Shown here piece after piece: positions 28,125 through 36,319 of a stretch of DNA of 64,000 nt (positions within the stretch are counted from its first letter, which is position 1; the number at the start of each line of letters is the position of its first letter). The notes under the pieces were generated by a model. It did no database searches, had not been told where the DNA came from, and saw nothing but the letters and a program-made list of their open reading frames with translations. Both the position numbers and the translations under genes were made by a program. The stretch spans positions 62,001 to 126,000 of the forward strand of contig JAPPFD010000006.1 in NCBI GenBank assembly GCA_028823995.1, read 5' to 3'. Source of the stretch: a bacterium (GTDB taxonomy: Bacteria; Actinomycetota; Acidimicrobiia; Spongiisociales; ZC4RG35).

Positions 28125-28693
28125 CCCTGGAACAGAAGTTGGAACGACTCTCGGTCCCGGCGCCGAGCGGGGTGTCGGACGGAGTGGCGCTGGGGACCGG
28201 ACTCTCCGACGGCTTCAGGGTGTTCGAGTCACCGTTGGGATCGGTGGTGGTGGCCTTCAACCCGTTGGGCGTCTCGGCCGTGGACCTGTTCACCGAAGGG
28301 TTCGAAGAACGCTTCGCGGACCGCTTCCGAAGACCTCTCCTGGAGGCGCGTCCCCCCCGGGACTGGGAGGACCTGATCATCCGGGCATTGGCGGAGGGCA
28401 CTCCCGGGCCTCTGCCGGTGGACCTTCGATCTGTTACCTCTTTCCAGCGACTGGTGCTGGAGCAGACCGCGGCCATCCCCCGCGGGGAGACACGCTCCTA
28501 CGGATGGCTGGCCAACCGGACCGGACGTCCCGGCGCTGCGAGGGCGGTCGGCCAAACCATGGCCCGCAATCCCGTTCCCCTGGTGATCCCCTGCCATCGG
28601 GTGGTGCTCTCCGATGGCCGGATTGGCCACTACGGATTGGGAGGTGCTGAGCGGAAGCGGCGCCTGCTCCGGGTTGAGGGAGCCATCAGCTGA
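28121..28693 (+). CDS. ogt: Methylated-DNA-[protein]-cysteine S-methyltransferase
   Basis: A 190-residue suicide repair protein that takes the alkyl group from O6-alkylguanine onto its own Cys. The active site IPCHRVV (Cys158), the RAVGQTMARNP helix before it and the DGRIGHYGLGG turn after it are intact. The first 30 residues (MTLEQKLERLSVPAPSGVSD) are an extra stretch that could contact the sigma factor encoded just upstream. Overlap of the two genes (ATGA) means coupled expression. Confidence 0.93.
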   Translation: MTLEQKLERLSVPAPSGVSDGVALGTGLSDGFRVFESPLGSVVVAFNPLGVSAVDLFTEGFEERFADRFRRPLLEARPPRDWEDLIIRALAEGTPGPLPVDLRSVTSFQRLVLEQTAAIPRGETRSYGWLANRTGRPGAARAVGQTMARNPVPLVIPCHRVVLSDGRIGHYGLGGAERKRRLLRVEGAIS

Positions 28694-28725
28694 CACCCCG
28701 CTCCTCGTTACAACCGCGGCACTTG

Positions 28726-28731
28726 TAGAGT
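28726..28731 (+). promoter_or_regulatory. Leaderless-type -10 box before the thioredoxin-like gene
   Basis: TAGAGT, then seven bases, then ATG 28739. With no Shine-Dalgarno, transcription would start at or next to the A of the ATG. This spacing decides the start at 28739 over the TTG at 28736. Confidence 0.55.
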
Positions 28732-28738
28732 CGTCTTG

Positions 28739-30199
28739 ATGAGCGACGAGTCCACCATGGCCCTTCCCGTCACGGACGGCCTGCTGGCGGTGGTGAAGGA
28801 CGACTGCGAGACCTGTCACCTGGTGGTTCCCGTCCTAGCCGAACTCGCCGCAGGCGACCGGACCTTCACCGTGGTGTCCCAGGATCGGGCCGACTTCCCG
28901 CCGGGTTTCGAAGTGCTGCACGACCGGGAGCTGGATATCTCCTGGAAGCTGCGGACCGAGACCACCCCCACCATCTACCGCCTCGCAGAGGGGGAGGTGG
29001 CCGATCAGCAGGCCGGCTGGCTGAGAAGCGGCTGGGAGCGGGTCACCGGAGCCGTGGGACTGGGAGCAGGGCTCCCTGAGCAACGACCGGGATGCGGGTC
29101 GGACACAATGCTGCCCGATGTGTACCAGCGTCTTATGCGACGCCACTCCCCTCACAGAATCTCATCGCGACGGGTGGACCTGGGAAGCGCCGAGGACCCC
29201 ATCGAAGCTGCTTATGCCCGCGGTTGGACGGACGGCCTCCCCGTGACACCGCCCACCGAGGAGCGGGTGGCCCGAATGCTGGAGGGCACGTCCCAGGCGC
29301 CGGGCGAGGTGGTGTGCGTGCTCCCTCCCGACCTGGCCGAATGCACCGTCGAGAAGGTGGCGATCAACGCGGTGATGGCCGGCTGTCTGCCCGAATACCT
29401 GCCGGTGGTGCTCGCCGCGTTGAAAGCTGCGGCCACCAGCCGCTTCAACATCCACGGCATCTCGGCCACCACTTACTTCACGGGCCCGGTGATGGTGGTG
29501 AACGGCCCGATCCGCCGCCGGATAGGGATGAATTCCGGCATCAATGCGCTGGGGCAGGGAAACCGGGCCAACCTGACCATCGGACGAGCCCTCAACCTGG
29601 TGGTCAGGAATGTGGGAGGCTCCCGACCGGGCGGGGTGGACCGCGCCGCTCTGGGAAGCCCGGGAAAGCTCTCCTTCTGCTTCCCCGAAGACGAAGAAGG
29701 GTCTCCCTGGGAGCCCCTGTCCGTGGAGCGGGGATTCCCGCCCGAAGATTCCACGGTGACCCTGTTTGCTGGCCACGGACCGATCGAAATCATCGACCAG
29801 AAGTCCCGCAACCCTGAATCTCTGGCCAGGACTTTCGCACTGCAACTGCGCATGGTCGGCCATCCCAAGCTGGCCGGAATGGCCGACGCCATAGTAGTGG
29901 TCTCCCCCGAACACGCCCGCATCTTCCGGGAGGCGGGCTGGTCCAAGACCCGGCTGCGCCGGGAGATTCACGCACTGCTCACCCTCCCTGGGGCTGAGGT
30001 AGCGGCCGGAGCCGGCGGAGTAGCGGAGGGCATGCCGCCGCAGGTGGCCGCTGGAGGGAAGGAATTCGCCAAATACACCAGCGAAGGCCTGTGGTTCGTC
30101 CACGCCGGAGGAGACGCCGGGATGTTCTCGGCGATAATCTCCGGTTGGATCGGCGGCGCAGCCAGTTCGCAGATGACCACCGTCGCCATCGACAGCTAA
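28739..30199 (+). CDS. Thioredoxin-like N-terminus fused to a UGSC-associated domain
   Basis: About 486 residues. Residues 1-100 look like a thioredoxin/glutaredoxin fold with a CETC redox pair near residue 25 (VVKDDCETCHLVVPVL) and a TTPTIYRL cis-Pro region near 80. The rest, from about 150 (DPIEAAYARGWTDGLPVTPP) to the end, is a large domain I recognise only as a conserved hypothetical that accompanies UGSC-family genes; motifs include GPVMVVNGPIRRRIGMNSG near 260 and LFAGHGPIEIIDQ near 343. It lies 10 bp upstream of the selenoprotein gene, so the CETC pair is a natural candidate electron partner for that Sec centre (inference). The reaction is unknown. Confidence 0.75.
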   Translation: MSDESTMALPVTDGLLAVVKDDCETCHLVVPVLAELAAGDRTFTVVSQDRADFPPGFEVLHDRELDISWKLRTETTPTIYRLAEGEVADQQAGWLRSGWERVTGAVGLGAGLPEQRPGCGSDTMLPDVYQRLMRRHSPHRISSRRVDLGSAEDPIEAAYARGWTDGLPVTPPTEERVARMLEGTSQAPGEVVCVLPPDLAECTVEKVAINAVMAGCLPEYLPVVLAALKAAATSRFNIHGISATTYFTGPVMVVNGPIRRRIGMNSGINALGQGNRANLTIGRALNLVVRNVGGSRPGGVDRAALGSPGKLSFCFPEDEEGSPWEPLSVERGFPPEDSTVTLFAGHGPIEIIDQKSRNPESLARTFALQLRMVGHPKLAGMADAIVVVSPEHARIFREAGWSKTRLRREIHALLTLPGAEVAAGAGGVAEGMPPQVAAGGKEFAKYTSEGLWFVHAGGDAGMFSAIISGWIGGAASSQMTTVAIDS

Positions 30200-30209
30200 G
30201 GGGGATCAT

Positions 30210-30722
30210 ATGACCGCATTGTTGGACCCGACCAGCGAACGAACCGTCCAGAAGCGACAACTCAGTCCCCGACTTCCGGACCTGGGAGAGGGGACAGTGG
30301 CCTTGCTGGACATATCCAAGCCGAGAGGCGACGTGTTCATCAAGAGGCTGGATGAACTGTTCTCTGAGAGGGGGGTGTCGGTGAAGCACTACCGCAAGCC
30401 CACCTTCTCCAAACCGGCCCCATTGGATTTGCGCCAGCAGATCGCCGCCGAGTGCACCGCGGTGGTCGAGGCATTGGCCGACTGAGGCTCGTGCGCGTCG
30501 TGCAGTGTGCACGACCTCGTTGATCTGGAAGACCGCGGCGTCGCGGGAGTCTTCGTGGCCTCGGACCGGTTCGCTCAGGCGGCCGATGCCCAGGGACACG
30601 CCCTGGGCCTGCATCCCCGCAGAGTGTTCACGCCCCATCCCATCCAGGACCGGAGCGACGAGGAGATGCAGTCCCTCGCCGAGATTGCTTTTCCGCAGAT
30701 CCTGGCGGCATTGTCGACCTGA
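30210..30722 (+). CDS. UGSC-family selenoprotein (Sec92 encoded by in-frame TGA)
   Basis: One reading frame of 170 residues interrupted only by TGA 30483-30485. Before it runs ECTAVVEALAD and after it, in the same frame, GSCASCSVHDLVDLEDRGV and a normal stop at 30722. Reading TGA as selenocysteine gives the UGSC motif that names a redox family known from metagenomes, with U92 and C95 as the likely active pair. A hairpin fit for a bacterial SECIS follows the TGA. AAGGGGG precedes ATG 30210. Truncation at 91 residues would remove the whole active-site half. The host must carry selA, selB, selC and selD elsewhere; none is in this window. Confidence 0.9.
30486..30518 (+). promoter_or_regulatory. 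Bacterial SECIS element
   Basis: Directly after the Sec TGA an 8-bp perfect stem forms between 30497-30504 and 30508-30515 (GTCGTGCA, loop GTG, TGCACGAC), with possible extra pairing of GAG at 30484-30486 to CTC at 30516-30518. The apical loop lies 20 nt past the TGA and has an early G, which agrees with the spacing and loop rule for SelB-binding bacterial SECIS elements. Confidence 0.8.
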
Positions 30723-30765
30723 AAGCCGACCAAGGAGAAGAGGGAGGACCGAAATAGCTCCCCGG

Positions 30766-31239
30766 ATGAGTGCCGGAATATTGATCTACCGGCGAAACTC
30801 CTCGGGCGCCGTGGAAGTGCTGCTCGGCCATTACGGCGGCCCGTTCTGGGCTAAGCGCGACCAGGGAGCCTGGACCGTGTTCAAGGGCAGAGGTCACCAA
30901 GGCGAAACCCCCATGGAGACCGCCACCCGCGAATTCGAGGAGGAGACGGGTTGGAAGGCGCCACCGGACCCGTGGCTGCCACTGCCCGAGGTCAAAGCCG
31001 CCAACCAGATCATGAACATCTGGGCGGTGGAAGCGGACTTCGACCCCGAGGCCCTTCAACCCGGGACCTTCTCGATGGAGTGGCCACCCCGCTCGGGAAG
31101 AACCCGAGAGTTCCCCGAGATAGACCGGGCGCAGTGGTTCTCCATTCCCGAAGCCAGAGCCAGTGTCGCCTCTAGCCAGAGAGCCCTACTTGACCATCTG
31201 CTTCAGATCCTCGAATCGCCCGCAAATGACAAGAGCTAG
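30766..31239 (+). CDS. NUDIX hydrolase
   Basis: A 157-residue pyrophosphohydrolase. The Nudix box is complete at residues 41-63, beginning GRGHQGE and continuing TATREFEEETGW, so metal binding and catalysis should be intact. Such enzymes cleave nucleoside diphosphates linked to another group. The start ATG 30766 gives the typical N-terminus MSAGILIYRR; GAGGGAGG lies farther upstream than usual. It is 43 bp downstream of the selenoprotein and on the same strand, so may be co-transcribed. It resembles the diadenosine-polyphosphate/MutT-like group, but the exact substrate is open. Confidence 0.9.
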   Translation: MSAGILIYRRNSSGAVEVLLGHYGGPFWAKRDQGAWTVFKGRGHQGETPMETATREFEEETGWKAPPDPWLPLPEVKAANQIMNIWAVEADFDPEALQPGTFSMEWPPRSGRTREFPEIDRAQWFSIPEARASVASSQRALLDHLLQILESPANDKS

Positions 31240-31259
31240 CTACCAAGTTACAGGTGTGG

Positions 31260-33110
31260 TTAGCCAAGGCCGAGGCGCGCAGGATCCCATATCATCTCAG
31301 CCATGTTCTGGTATAACTCTTGGCGCTCATCAATGTCGGTCCTGGTGAAGGCACATGGATATGGCTTGAAGGGGAGATTGTAGGTGTTGATGAGCCCAAG
31401 GAAGTTGGGATTGTTTTGGTATGCCAATGGGTGCAGCGACCGAGCCAGTGGGTTCTGGGAGTTATAGTGATCAACCTTCTGGCAATATGGCATATCGCCA
31501 TAGCTGCGGTTAAAGCTTCTGGGGAGTAGCAGGAGGTCCCCAATCTTGTTGCGGTGTTCGCCGAACTCATAGGTGTTGTCGAATTCGCATTCGTGCCACT
31601 CGAAGTGATCGGCCCAGATGTGCTCGACCTCGTAGGGATCCTTGCTATGCCGGTTCACGTAGTCGGGAAAGGTCGGTATACCCTTCCCCATTTCGCTGTC
31701 AAGCCAGGATGTCACCCGCGCCAGCAGATAGTGGATGTGTCGACGGTTGCGTTGAGTGAGTCGAAGATGCCGGATTCCCTCTACCCGCTCCTTTTCACCC
31801 GCTAGCCACCCAGTGAGAATCTCCCTCACCACATCGGTGGCACGATTTCGTATGTCTTTCATGAGGTTGAACATCGTGTACACGACCGTGCTATATCCGA
31901 AATAGCGGTAATTCACCATCCGACGGGCCACAAAGATGTCGAGCGCTCCTGCGACCAGTGCCGCTTTTTCTTGAAAGGCGGCATCGTTGTCCTCCGGTGT
32001 AATAGCTGCCAGAATCACCGGAAGTTGCAGGGTGTATCCGTTTCCGGCATTGTAGAAGACAGCTTCCAGTCCCGGCTTCAGGTCATGGCAAGCCTCGAGA
32101 AGCTGCAGATAGCGGTGGCTGAGACGATCGAATTCGTATTCGACAAACCGCCTGAAATCTGGTGCTCGTTTGAGCCCGATCATCTCAGCATGGTCTCGGA
32201 CCCACTTGTGGAAGGCCGTCCCGATGATGTCGAAGTCGCCGGGCGCCGCTTTTGCTTTGCGCTGGCGCTGAGACTCTGCATAATTACCGCGAAACCACGC
32301 CTTCATGAACTCGGCGGGGGCATCTTTTTCAGCATCGGCCAATTCAGTGGTTCTGCGACGCCAGAGGTCGTTCAACTTCCGAATCTGGTCCTCGTCTCGG
32401 ACCCGCGCCAGCAGGTAGCTCTTCAACATGTCAGTGTTGGTGAGGCGTAGCCCCCGGTCGTTCATAGTCTCAAATATCTCAAGAGCCATATCCTGGTCCA
32501 CCGCGCCGATATCAACCAGAATCACCCTGTGCTGAAGCCAATTGGTGAAGAAGGGAAGTGCTTTTTCCTTTAGATCTTGATGTGGAAAGCGCTCCTCGAT
32601 GGTTTTGTACCGGTCCCAGATATTTCGGACTGACTCCGACTGTTTATGGGACTCGAAGTCGCGGCTCTCCAAGATTGCTGACATACACTCCTGCCGCTCA
32701 TCGACATCGAGATTGAACGTTTCTTTGTCTATCTGCCAAGAAAAAATGAGAGAGTTGAGCGCATCGCTGTCTTTCGGGTGTTCTCGGGCCAAGGCGTGGC
32801 GGAGATGGATCAGCAGCAGGGTGAGCGTCGTGATCCGCTGCTGTCCGTCTACCAGATAGCGAACGCCGCCACGCTGGGCTGTCACGATTGGGCCGAGGAA
32901 ATAGGGCCGATACGAGAGTACTTGTTTCGGCTCATGGCTTGGGTCGAACTCGTCAAGGAAGCGCCCCACTAGGTCATCCACTAGCTCGCCGACCTCGGTC
33001 TCCCTCCAAGTGAATTCCCTTTGGTAATAGTCGAGACCGTAGCGGCTGTTCGAAAGAAGCTGACTCACAGAGCGAGCCGTACCGGTGATTTGCTGGACGT
33101 CTACAGCCAT
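31260..33110 (-). CDS. DUF262/DUF1524 (GmrSD-like) protein
   Basis: A 616-residue protein with an N-terminal DUF262 domain, marked by YYQREFTWRETEVGELVDD near residue 28 and the VDGQQRITTL motif (residues 87-96), and a C-terminal DUF1524 HNH-like nuclease region with VEHIWADHF and HRNKIGDLLLLPRSFNRS. In GmrSD and relatives these parts use nucleotide hydrolysis to cut modified foreign DNA, so a type IV restriction or phage-defence role is plausible. Base use is visibly more AT-rich than in flanking genes, a sign of transfer. A TATCAT box 7 nt before the ATG suggests leaderless transcription. No other defence gene is near. Confidence 0.88.
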   Translation of the reverse strand: MAVDVQQITGTARSVSQLLSNSRYGLDYYQREFTWRETEVGELVDDLVGRFLDEFDPSHEPKQVLSYRPYFLGPIVTAQRGGVRYLVDGQQRITTLTLLLIHLRHALAREHPKDSDALNSLIFSWQIDKETFNLDVDERQECMSAILESRDFESHKQSESVRNIWDRYKTIEERFPHQDLKEKALPFFTNWLQHRVILVDIGAVDQDMALEIFETMNDRGLRLTNTDMLKSYLLARVRDEDQIRKLNDLWRRRTTELADAEKDAPAEFMKAWFRGNYAESQRQRKAKAAPGDFDIIGTAFHKWVRDHAEMIGLKRAPDFRRFVEYEFDRLSHRYLQLLEACHDLKPGLEAVFYNAGNGYTLQLPVILAAITPEDNDAAFQEKAALVAGALDIFVARRMVNYRYFGYSTVVYTMFNLMKDIRNRATDVVREILTGWLAGEKERVEGIRHLRLTQRNRRHIHYLLARVTSWLDSEMGKGIPTFPDYVNRHSKDPYEVEHIWADHFEWHECEFDNTYEFGEHRNKIGDLLLLPRSFNRSYGDMPYCQKVDHYNSQNPLARSLHPLAYQNNPNFLGLINTYNLPFKPYPCAFTRTDIDERQELYQNMAEMIWDPARLGLG

Positions 33111-33117
33111 TAGGGAG

Positions 33118-33123
33118 ATGATA
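33118..33123 (-). promoter_or_regulatory. Leaderless-type -10 box before the DUF262 gene
   Basis: On the minus strand TATCAT is followed by seven bases and ATG 33110. No Shine-Dalgarno is present. Confidence 0.5.
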
Positions 33124-33308
33124 GATATAGGCTACGATATGTACAAGGTTGGGCACTTAGTAGGGCAAGCCGGACTCAACCGCACGAACGTCATCGTATC
33201 GAGGGGCTTCGGATGAATAGCATACGATCCCTTTTTCTCATCCGCCAATGGCTGCGGTCCAAAGTACGGAAAGACACAACGAGTGGAGCAACCTGCTCTT
33301 TACCCTTG

Positions 33309-33314
33309 TAGAGT
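33309..33314 (+). promoter_or_regulatory. Leaderless-type -10 box before msrB
   Basis: TAGAGT, seven bases, then ATG 33322. It supports that ATG over an in-frame GTG at 33283. Confidence 0.5.
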
Positions 33315-33321
33315 CCCGGAC

Positions 33322-33726
33322 ATGAGCGAAGAAACCACCCTCCCTCAAACCGAATCCGAGTGGCGGGAACGCCTGGACCCCATGCAATACCGCGTGCTGC
33401 GGGAGGGCGCCACCGAGCGTCCGTTCACCGGGACCTACTGGAACACCAAGGACTCGGGTACCTACTCCTGTGCGGGGTGCGGAATGGAGTTGTTCGACTC
33501 CGACACCAAGTTCGACTCCGGCACCGGCTGGCCCTCCTTCTACCAGGCAATGGATCCCGACCGGATCGAGACCCGGGTCGACCACTCCTATGGCATGGTC
33601 CGCACCGAGGTCCTCTGCAAGGCTTGCGGAGGTCACCTGGGACATGTCTTCCCGGATGGCCCCGGACCCGACGGCATGCGTTATTGCATCAACTCCTGTT
33701 CATTGGAGTTGAGACCCACCGACTGA
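33322..33726 (+). CDS. msrB: Peptide-methionine (R)-S-oxide reductase
   Basis: A 134-residue MsrB that reduces R-methionine sulfoxide in damaged proteins. Four zinc Cys are present (CAGC at 50-53, CKAC at 99-102), as are SGTGWPSF and the catalytic RYCINS (Cys122). A further Cys126 (NSCSL) lies where many homologs have Ala, and could act as a resolving thiol. It stands between the DUF262 gene and the dnaK operon. The fusion partner MsrA is absent. Confidence 0.95.
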   Translation: MSEETTLPQTESEWRERLDPMQYRVLREGATERPFTGTYWNTKDSGTYSCAGCGMELFDSDTKFDSGTGWPSFYQAMDPDRIETRVDHSYGMVRTEVLCKACGGHLGHVFPDGPGPDGMRYCINSCSLELRPTD

Positions 33727-33754
33727 CGCCCATCACGCCCTCCAACAGGTCGAT

Positions 33755-33783
33755 TTGATAATATGATGTTGTGGAAATATGAT
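33755..33783 (+). promoter_or_regulatory. Sigma-70-type promoter of the dnaK operon
   Basis: TTGATA (33755-33760) and TATGAT (33778-33783) are separated by exactly 17 bases, each one base off consensus. Transcription would begin near 33790, leaving a leader of about 90 nt before dnaK. Confidence 0.75.
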
Positions 33784-33796
33784 ACCCCTCTTGTTA

Positions 33797-33817
33797 GGTT
33801 GTATTAAGTAGACAACC
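33797..33817. promoter_or_regulatory. Inverted repeat just after the dnaK transcription start
   Basis: GGTTGT and ACAACC face each other over nine bases, flanked by CTTG (33790-33793) and CAAG (33817-33820). The position suits a repressor operator, for which HspR is the obvious candidate, but the sequence does not match the HAIR consensus well. Confidence 0.35.
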
Positions 33818-33878
33818 AAGCGGGTCGGGCCTCGGCTCGAGACTCGCACTTCAAATCGAAAGACGGAGGACAAGAGAT

Positions 33879-35699
33879 ATGGCATCCGCAGTCGGAATAG
33901 ACCTCGGAACCACTAACAGCGTGATCGCCGCCCTGGACGGCGCCGATCCGGTCATCATCGCCAACGCCGAGGGGTCGCGCACCACCCCGTCGGTGGTGGC
34001 TTTCAAGGACGGAGAGATCCTGGTGGGGGAGGTCGCCAAGCGACAGGCCATCACCAACCCGGACCTGACGGTGCGCTCGGTGAAGAGACAAATGGGTACC
34101 GACTGGTCCATCGAGGCCGAGCAGAAGACCTACCGGGCACAGGAGATCTCGGCCCGGGTGCTGCTCAAGCTCAAGCGGGACGCCGAAGCCTATCTCGGGG
34201 GTCCGGTGACCGATGCGGTCATCACCGTCCCCGCCTACTTCAACGACGCCCAGCGGCAGGCCACCAAGGAAGCGGGCGTGATCGCGGGGATGAACGTCCT
34301 GCGTATCATCAACGAGCCCACCGCAGCCTCCCTCGCCTACGGCCTGGACAAGGAGAACGACCAGACCATCCTGGTCTTCGACCTTGGCGGCGGCACCTTC
34401 GATGTCTCCATTCTGGAGATCGGCGACGGAGTGTTCGAGGTGAAGTCCACCAGCGGGGACACCAGCCTGGGGGGTGACGACTGGGACCAGGCCGTCGTCG
34501 ACTGGCTGGTCCGCCGCTTCCGGGACGAGCACGGCGTCGATCTCTCTGCCGACCGTATGGCCGCCCAGAGACTCAGGGAGGCCGCCGAGAAGGCCAAGAT
34601 CGAACTGTCCACCGTGGCCGAGACCGAGATCAACCTCCCCTTCGTGACCGCCACCTCGGCGGGACCGCTTCACCTCCAGTACAAACTGACCCGCTCGGAG
34701 TTCCAGAAGCTTTCGGAGTCACTCCTCAAGCGCATCGAGGGACCTTTCCTCTCAGCCGTCAAGGATGCAGGGGTGAATACCGGAGACATTCATCATGTGG
34801 TGCTGGTGGGCGGGTCCACCCGGATGCCCGCCGTACACGAGTTGGTGCAGAAGCTGTCCGGCCGCGAGCCTCACAGGGGAGTCAACCCCGACGAGGTTGT
34901 GGCCGCCGGAGCGGCGATCCAGGCCGGGGTGCTCAAGGGAGACGTGAAGGACGTCCTGTTGCTGGACGTCACACCCTTGACCCTGGGGGTGGAGACCAAG
35001 GGATCGGTGATGACCAAGATGATCGAGCGCAACACCACCATCCCCACCCGCCGCTCGGAGATCTTCACCACGGCGGAGAGCAACCAGCCCTCGGTGGAGA
35101 TTCATGTCCTGCAGGGCGAGCGGGCCATGGCCATGGACAACAAGAGCCTCGGGAAGTTCCTCCTGACCGGCATCCCCCCGGCCCCCATGGGAATTCCCCA
35201 GATCGAGGTCACCTTCGACATCGACGCCAACGGGATAGTCAACGTGTCCGCCAAGGACCTGGCCACCGGCAAGCAGCAGGCCATGACCATCACAGGCGGG
35301 ACCGCCCTGGACCGGGACGAGATCGACAGGATGGTGCATGACGCCGAGCAGTACGAGGAAGAGGACCGGAAGAAGCGGGAGGCTGTGGAAACTCGCAACC
35401 AGGCCGACCAACTGGTTCACCAGACCGAAAAGCTCATGGAGGAACAGAGCGAGCAACTCACCGAAGAGGAGAAGAGCGCCTTGGAGGCCGCACTCTCCGA
35501 CCTGCGGGCGGTGCTGGAGAACCAGAACGCCGACTCCGCGGCTGTGCGGGAGAAGATGGAAGCGGTGATCGCAGCCAGCCAGGAGATGGCGACACGTCTA
35601 TACCAGCAGGCCGCGGCCCAGGCCGAATCGGAGCAGGCCGCAGACGCTGATGACGATGATGTGGTGGAGGCCGAGATCGTGGAGGACGAGGAAGAGTGA
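33879..35699 (+). CDS. dnaK: Chaperone DnaK (Hsp70)
   Basis: A 606-residue Hsp70 chaperone that binds exposed hydrophobic segments under ATP control with DnaJ and GrpE. Motifs: [16 protein letters not shown] at the N-terminus, [13 protein letters not shown] near 150, [19 protein letters not shown] near 170, [12 protein letters not shown] near 310, and the linker [15 protein letters not shown] near 360. The tail is acidic ([18 protein letters not shown]). Ribosome site GGAGGACA precedes ATG 33879. It is first in dnaK-grpE-dnaJ-hspR, the standard actinobacterial order, and its stop overlaps grpE. Confidence 0.99.
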   Translation: MASAVGIDLGTTNSVIAALDGADPVIIANAEGSRTTPSVVAFKDGEILVGEVAKRQAITNPDLTVRSVKRQMGTDWSIEAEQKTYRAQEISARVLLKLKRDAEAYLGGPVTDAVITVPAYFNDAQRQATKEAGVIAGMNVLRIINEPTAASLAYGLDKENDQTILVFDLGGGTFDVSILEIGDGVFEVKSTSGDTSLGGDDWDQAVVDWLVRRFRDEHGVDLSADRMAAQRLREAAEKAKIELSTVAETEINLPFVTATSAGPLHLQYKLTRSEFQKLSESLLKRIEGPFLSAVKDAGVNTGDIHHVVLVGGSTRMPAVHELVQKLSGREPHRGVNPDEVVAAGAAIQAGVLKGDVKDVLLLDVTPLTLGVETKGSVMTKMIERNTTIPTRRSEIFTTAESNQPSVEIHVLQGERAMAMDNKSLGKFLLTGIPPAPMGIPQIEVTFDIDANGIVNVSAKDLATGKQQAMTITGGTALDRDEIDRMVHDAEQYEEEDRKKREAVETRNQADQLVHQTEKLMEEQSEQLTEEEKSALEAALSDLRAVLENQNADSAAVREKMEAVIAASQEMATRLYQQAAAQAESEQAADADDDDVVEAEIVEDEEE

Positions 35700-36319
35700 T
35701 GGCCGACTCGCACCGGGACGTAGACGACTCCACCGGCCATCCGACGGTGGTAACAGCCGAAGAGGTCATCGTGGAGGCCACCCTGGAAGCGGACGCACCC
35801 CTTCCGGCCGGGCTGGATGAGCTACCCGCAGACCCCGCCGAGGCGCTGGGTCTCGTGCTGGAGGCTCTCCGACGGTCGGAGGAGAAAGCAGACGAGGCCC
35901 ACCAGTCCCACCTCCGGGCGCTGGCCGACCTGGACAATTACCGCAAGCGCATGCGCAGGGAGCAGTCCGCTGTGGCCTCCCAGGCTGCCGCCCGGACGGT
36001 CTCCTCCCTGCTTGCGGTCCTGGACAGCTTCGACGCCGCCCTGGTCCTGGACACCCGCTCGGAGGAGGACCAGAGCCTCCTGTCGGGGATGAGGGCCACC
36101 TACGAACTGCTGCTGGGAACCCTGCAGAGCCAGGGCCTGGAGATCATTCCAGTCGCCGGAGAGATCTTTTCCCCGGATCTCCACCAGCCGATCAATGCAC
36201 CACCGCCCGGTGACGGGGAGGTGATAGTCTCGAATGAGGTGCGGCGCGGGTATCGACTGGAAGGACGGCTACTCCGTCCGGCCCTGGTGGAGGTAACCAG
36301 AGAGAACGAAGCCGAGTAA
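35699..36319 (+). CDS. grpE: Nucleotide exchange factor GrpE
   Basis: About 206 residues. It releases ADP from DnaK. A disordered acidic N-terminus is followed by the dimerising helix (LRALADLDNYRKRMRREQ near 80) and the beta domain with EIFSPDLHQPINAP near 155. The ATG at 35699 overlaps the dnaK stop by one base (TGATG); an alternative GTG is at 35696. The stop is immediately followed by the dnaJ ATG. Confidence 0.97.
   Translation: MADSHRDVDDSTGHPTVVTAEEVIVEATLEADAPLPAGLDELPADPAEALGLVLEALRRSEEKADEAHQSHLRALADLDNYRKRMRREQSAVASQAAARTVSSLLAVLDSFDAALVLDTRSEEDQSLLSGMRATYELLLGTLQSQGLEIIPVAGEIFSPDLHQPINAPPPGDGEVIVSNEVRRGYRLEGRLLRPALVEVTRENEAE

Noticed and set aside
30507-30722. Separate small gene beginning MHDLVDLEDRG
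   Set aside because: It is in frame with the preceding TGA-ended gene and forms the C-terminal half of the selenoprotein; its ATG-like start (a GTG) lies inside the SECIS hairpin.
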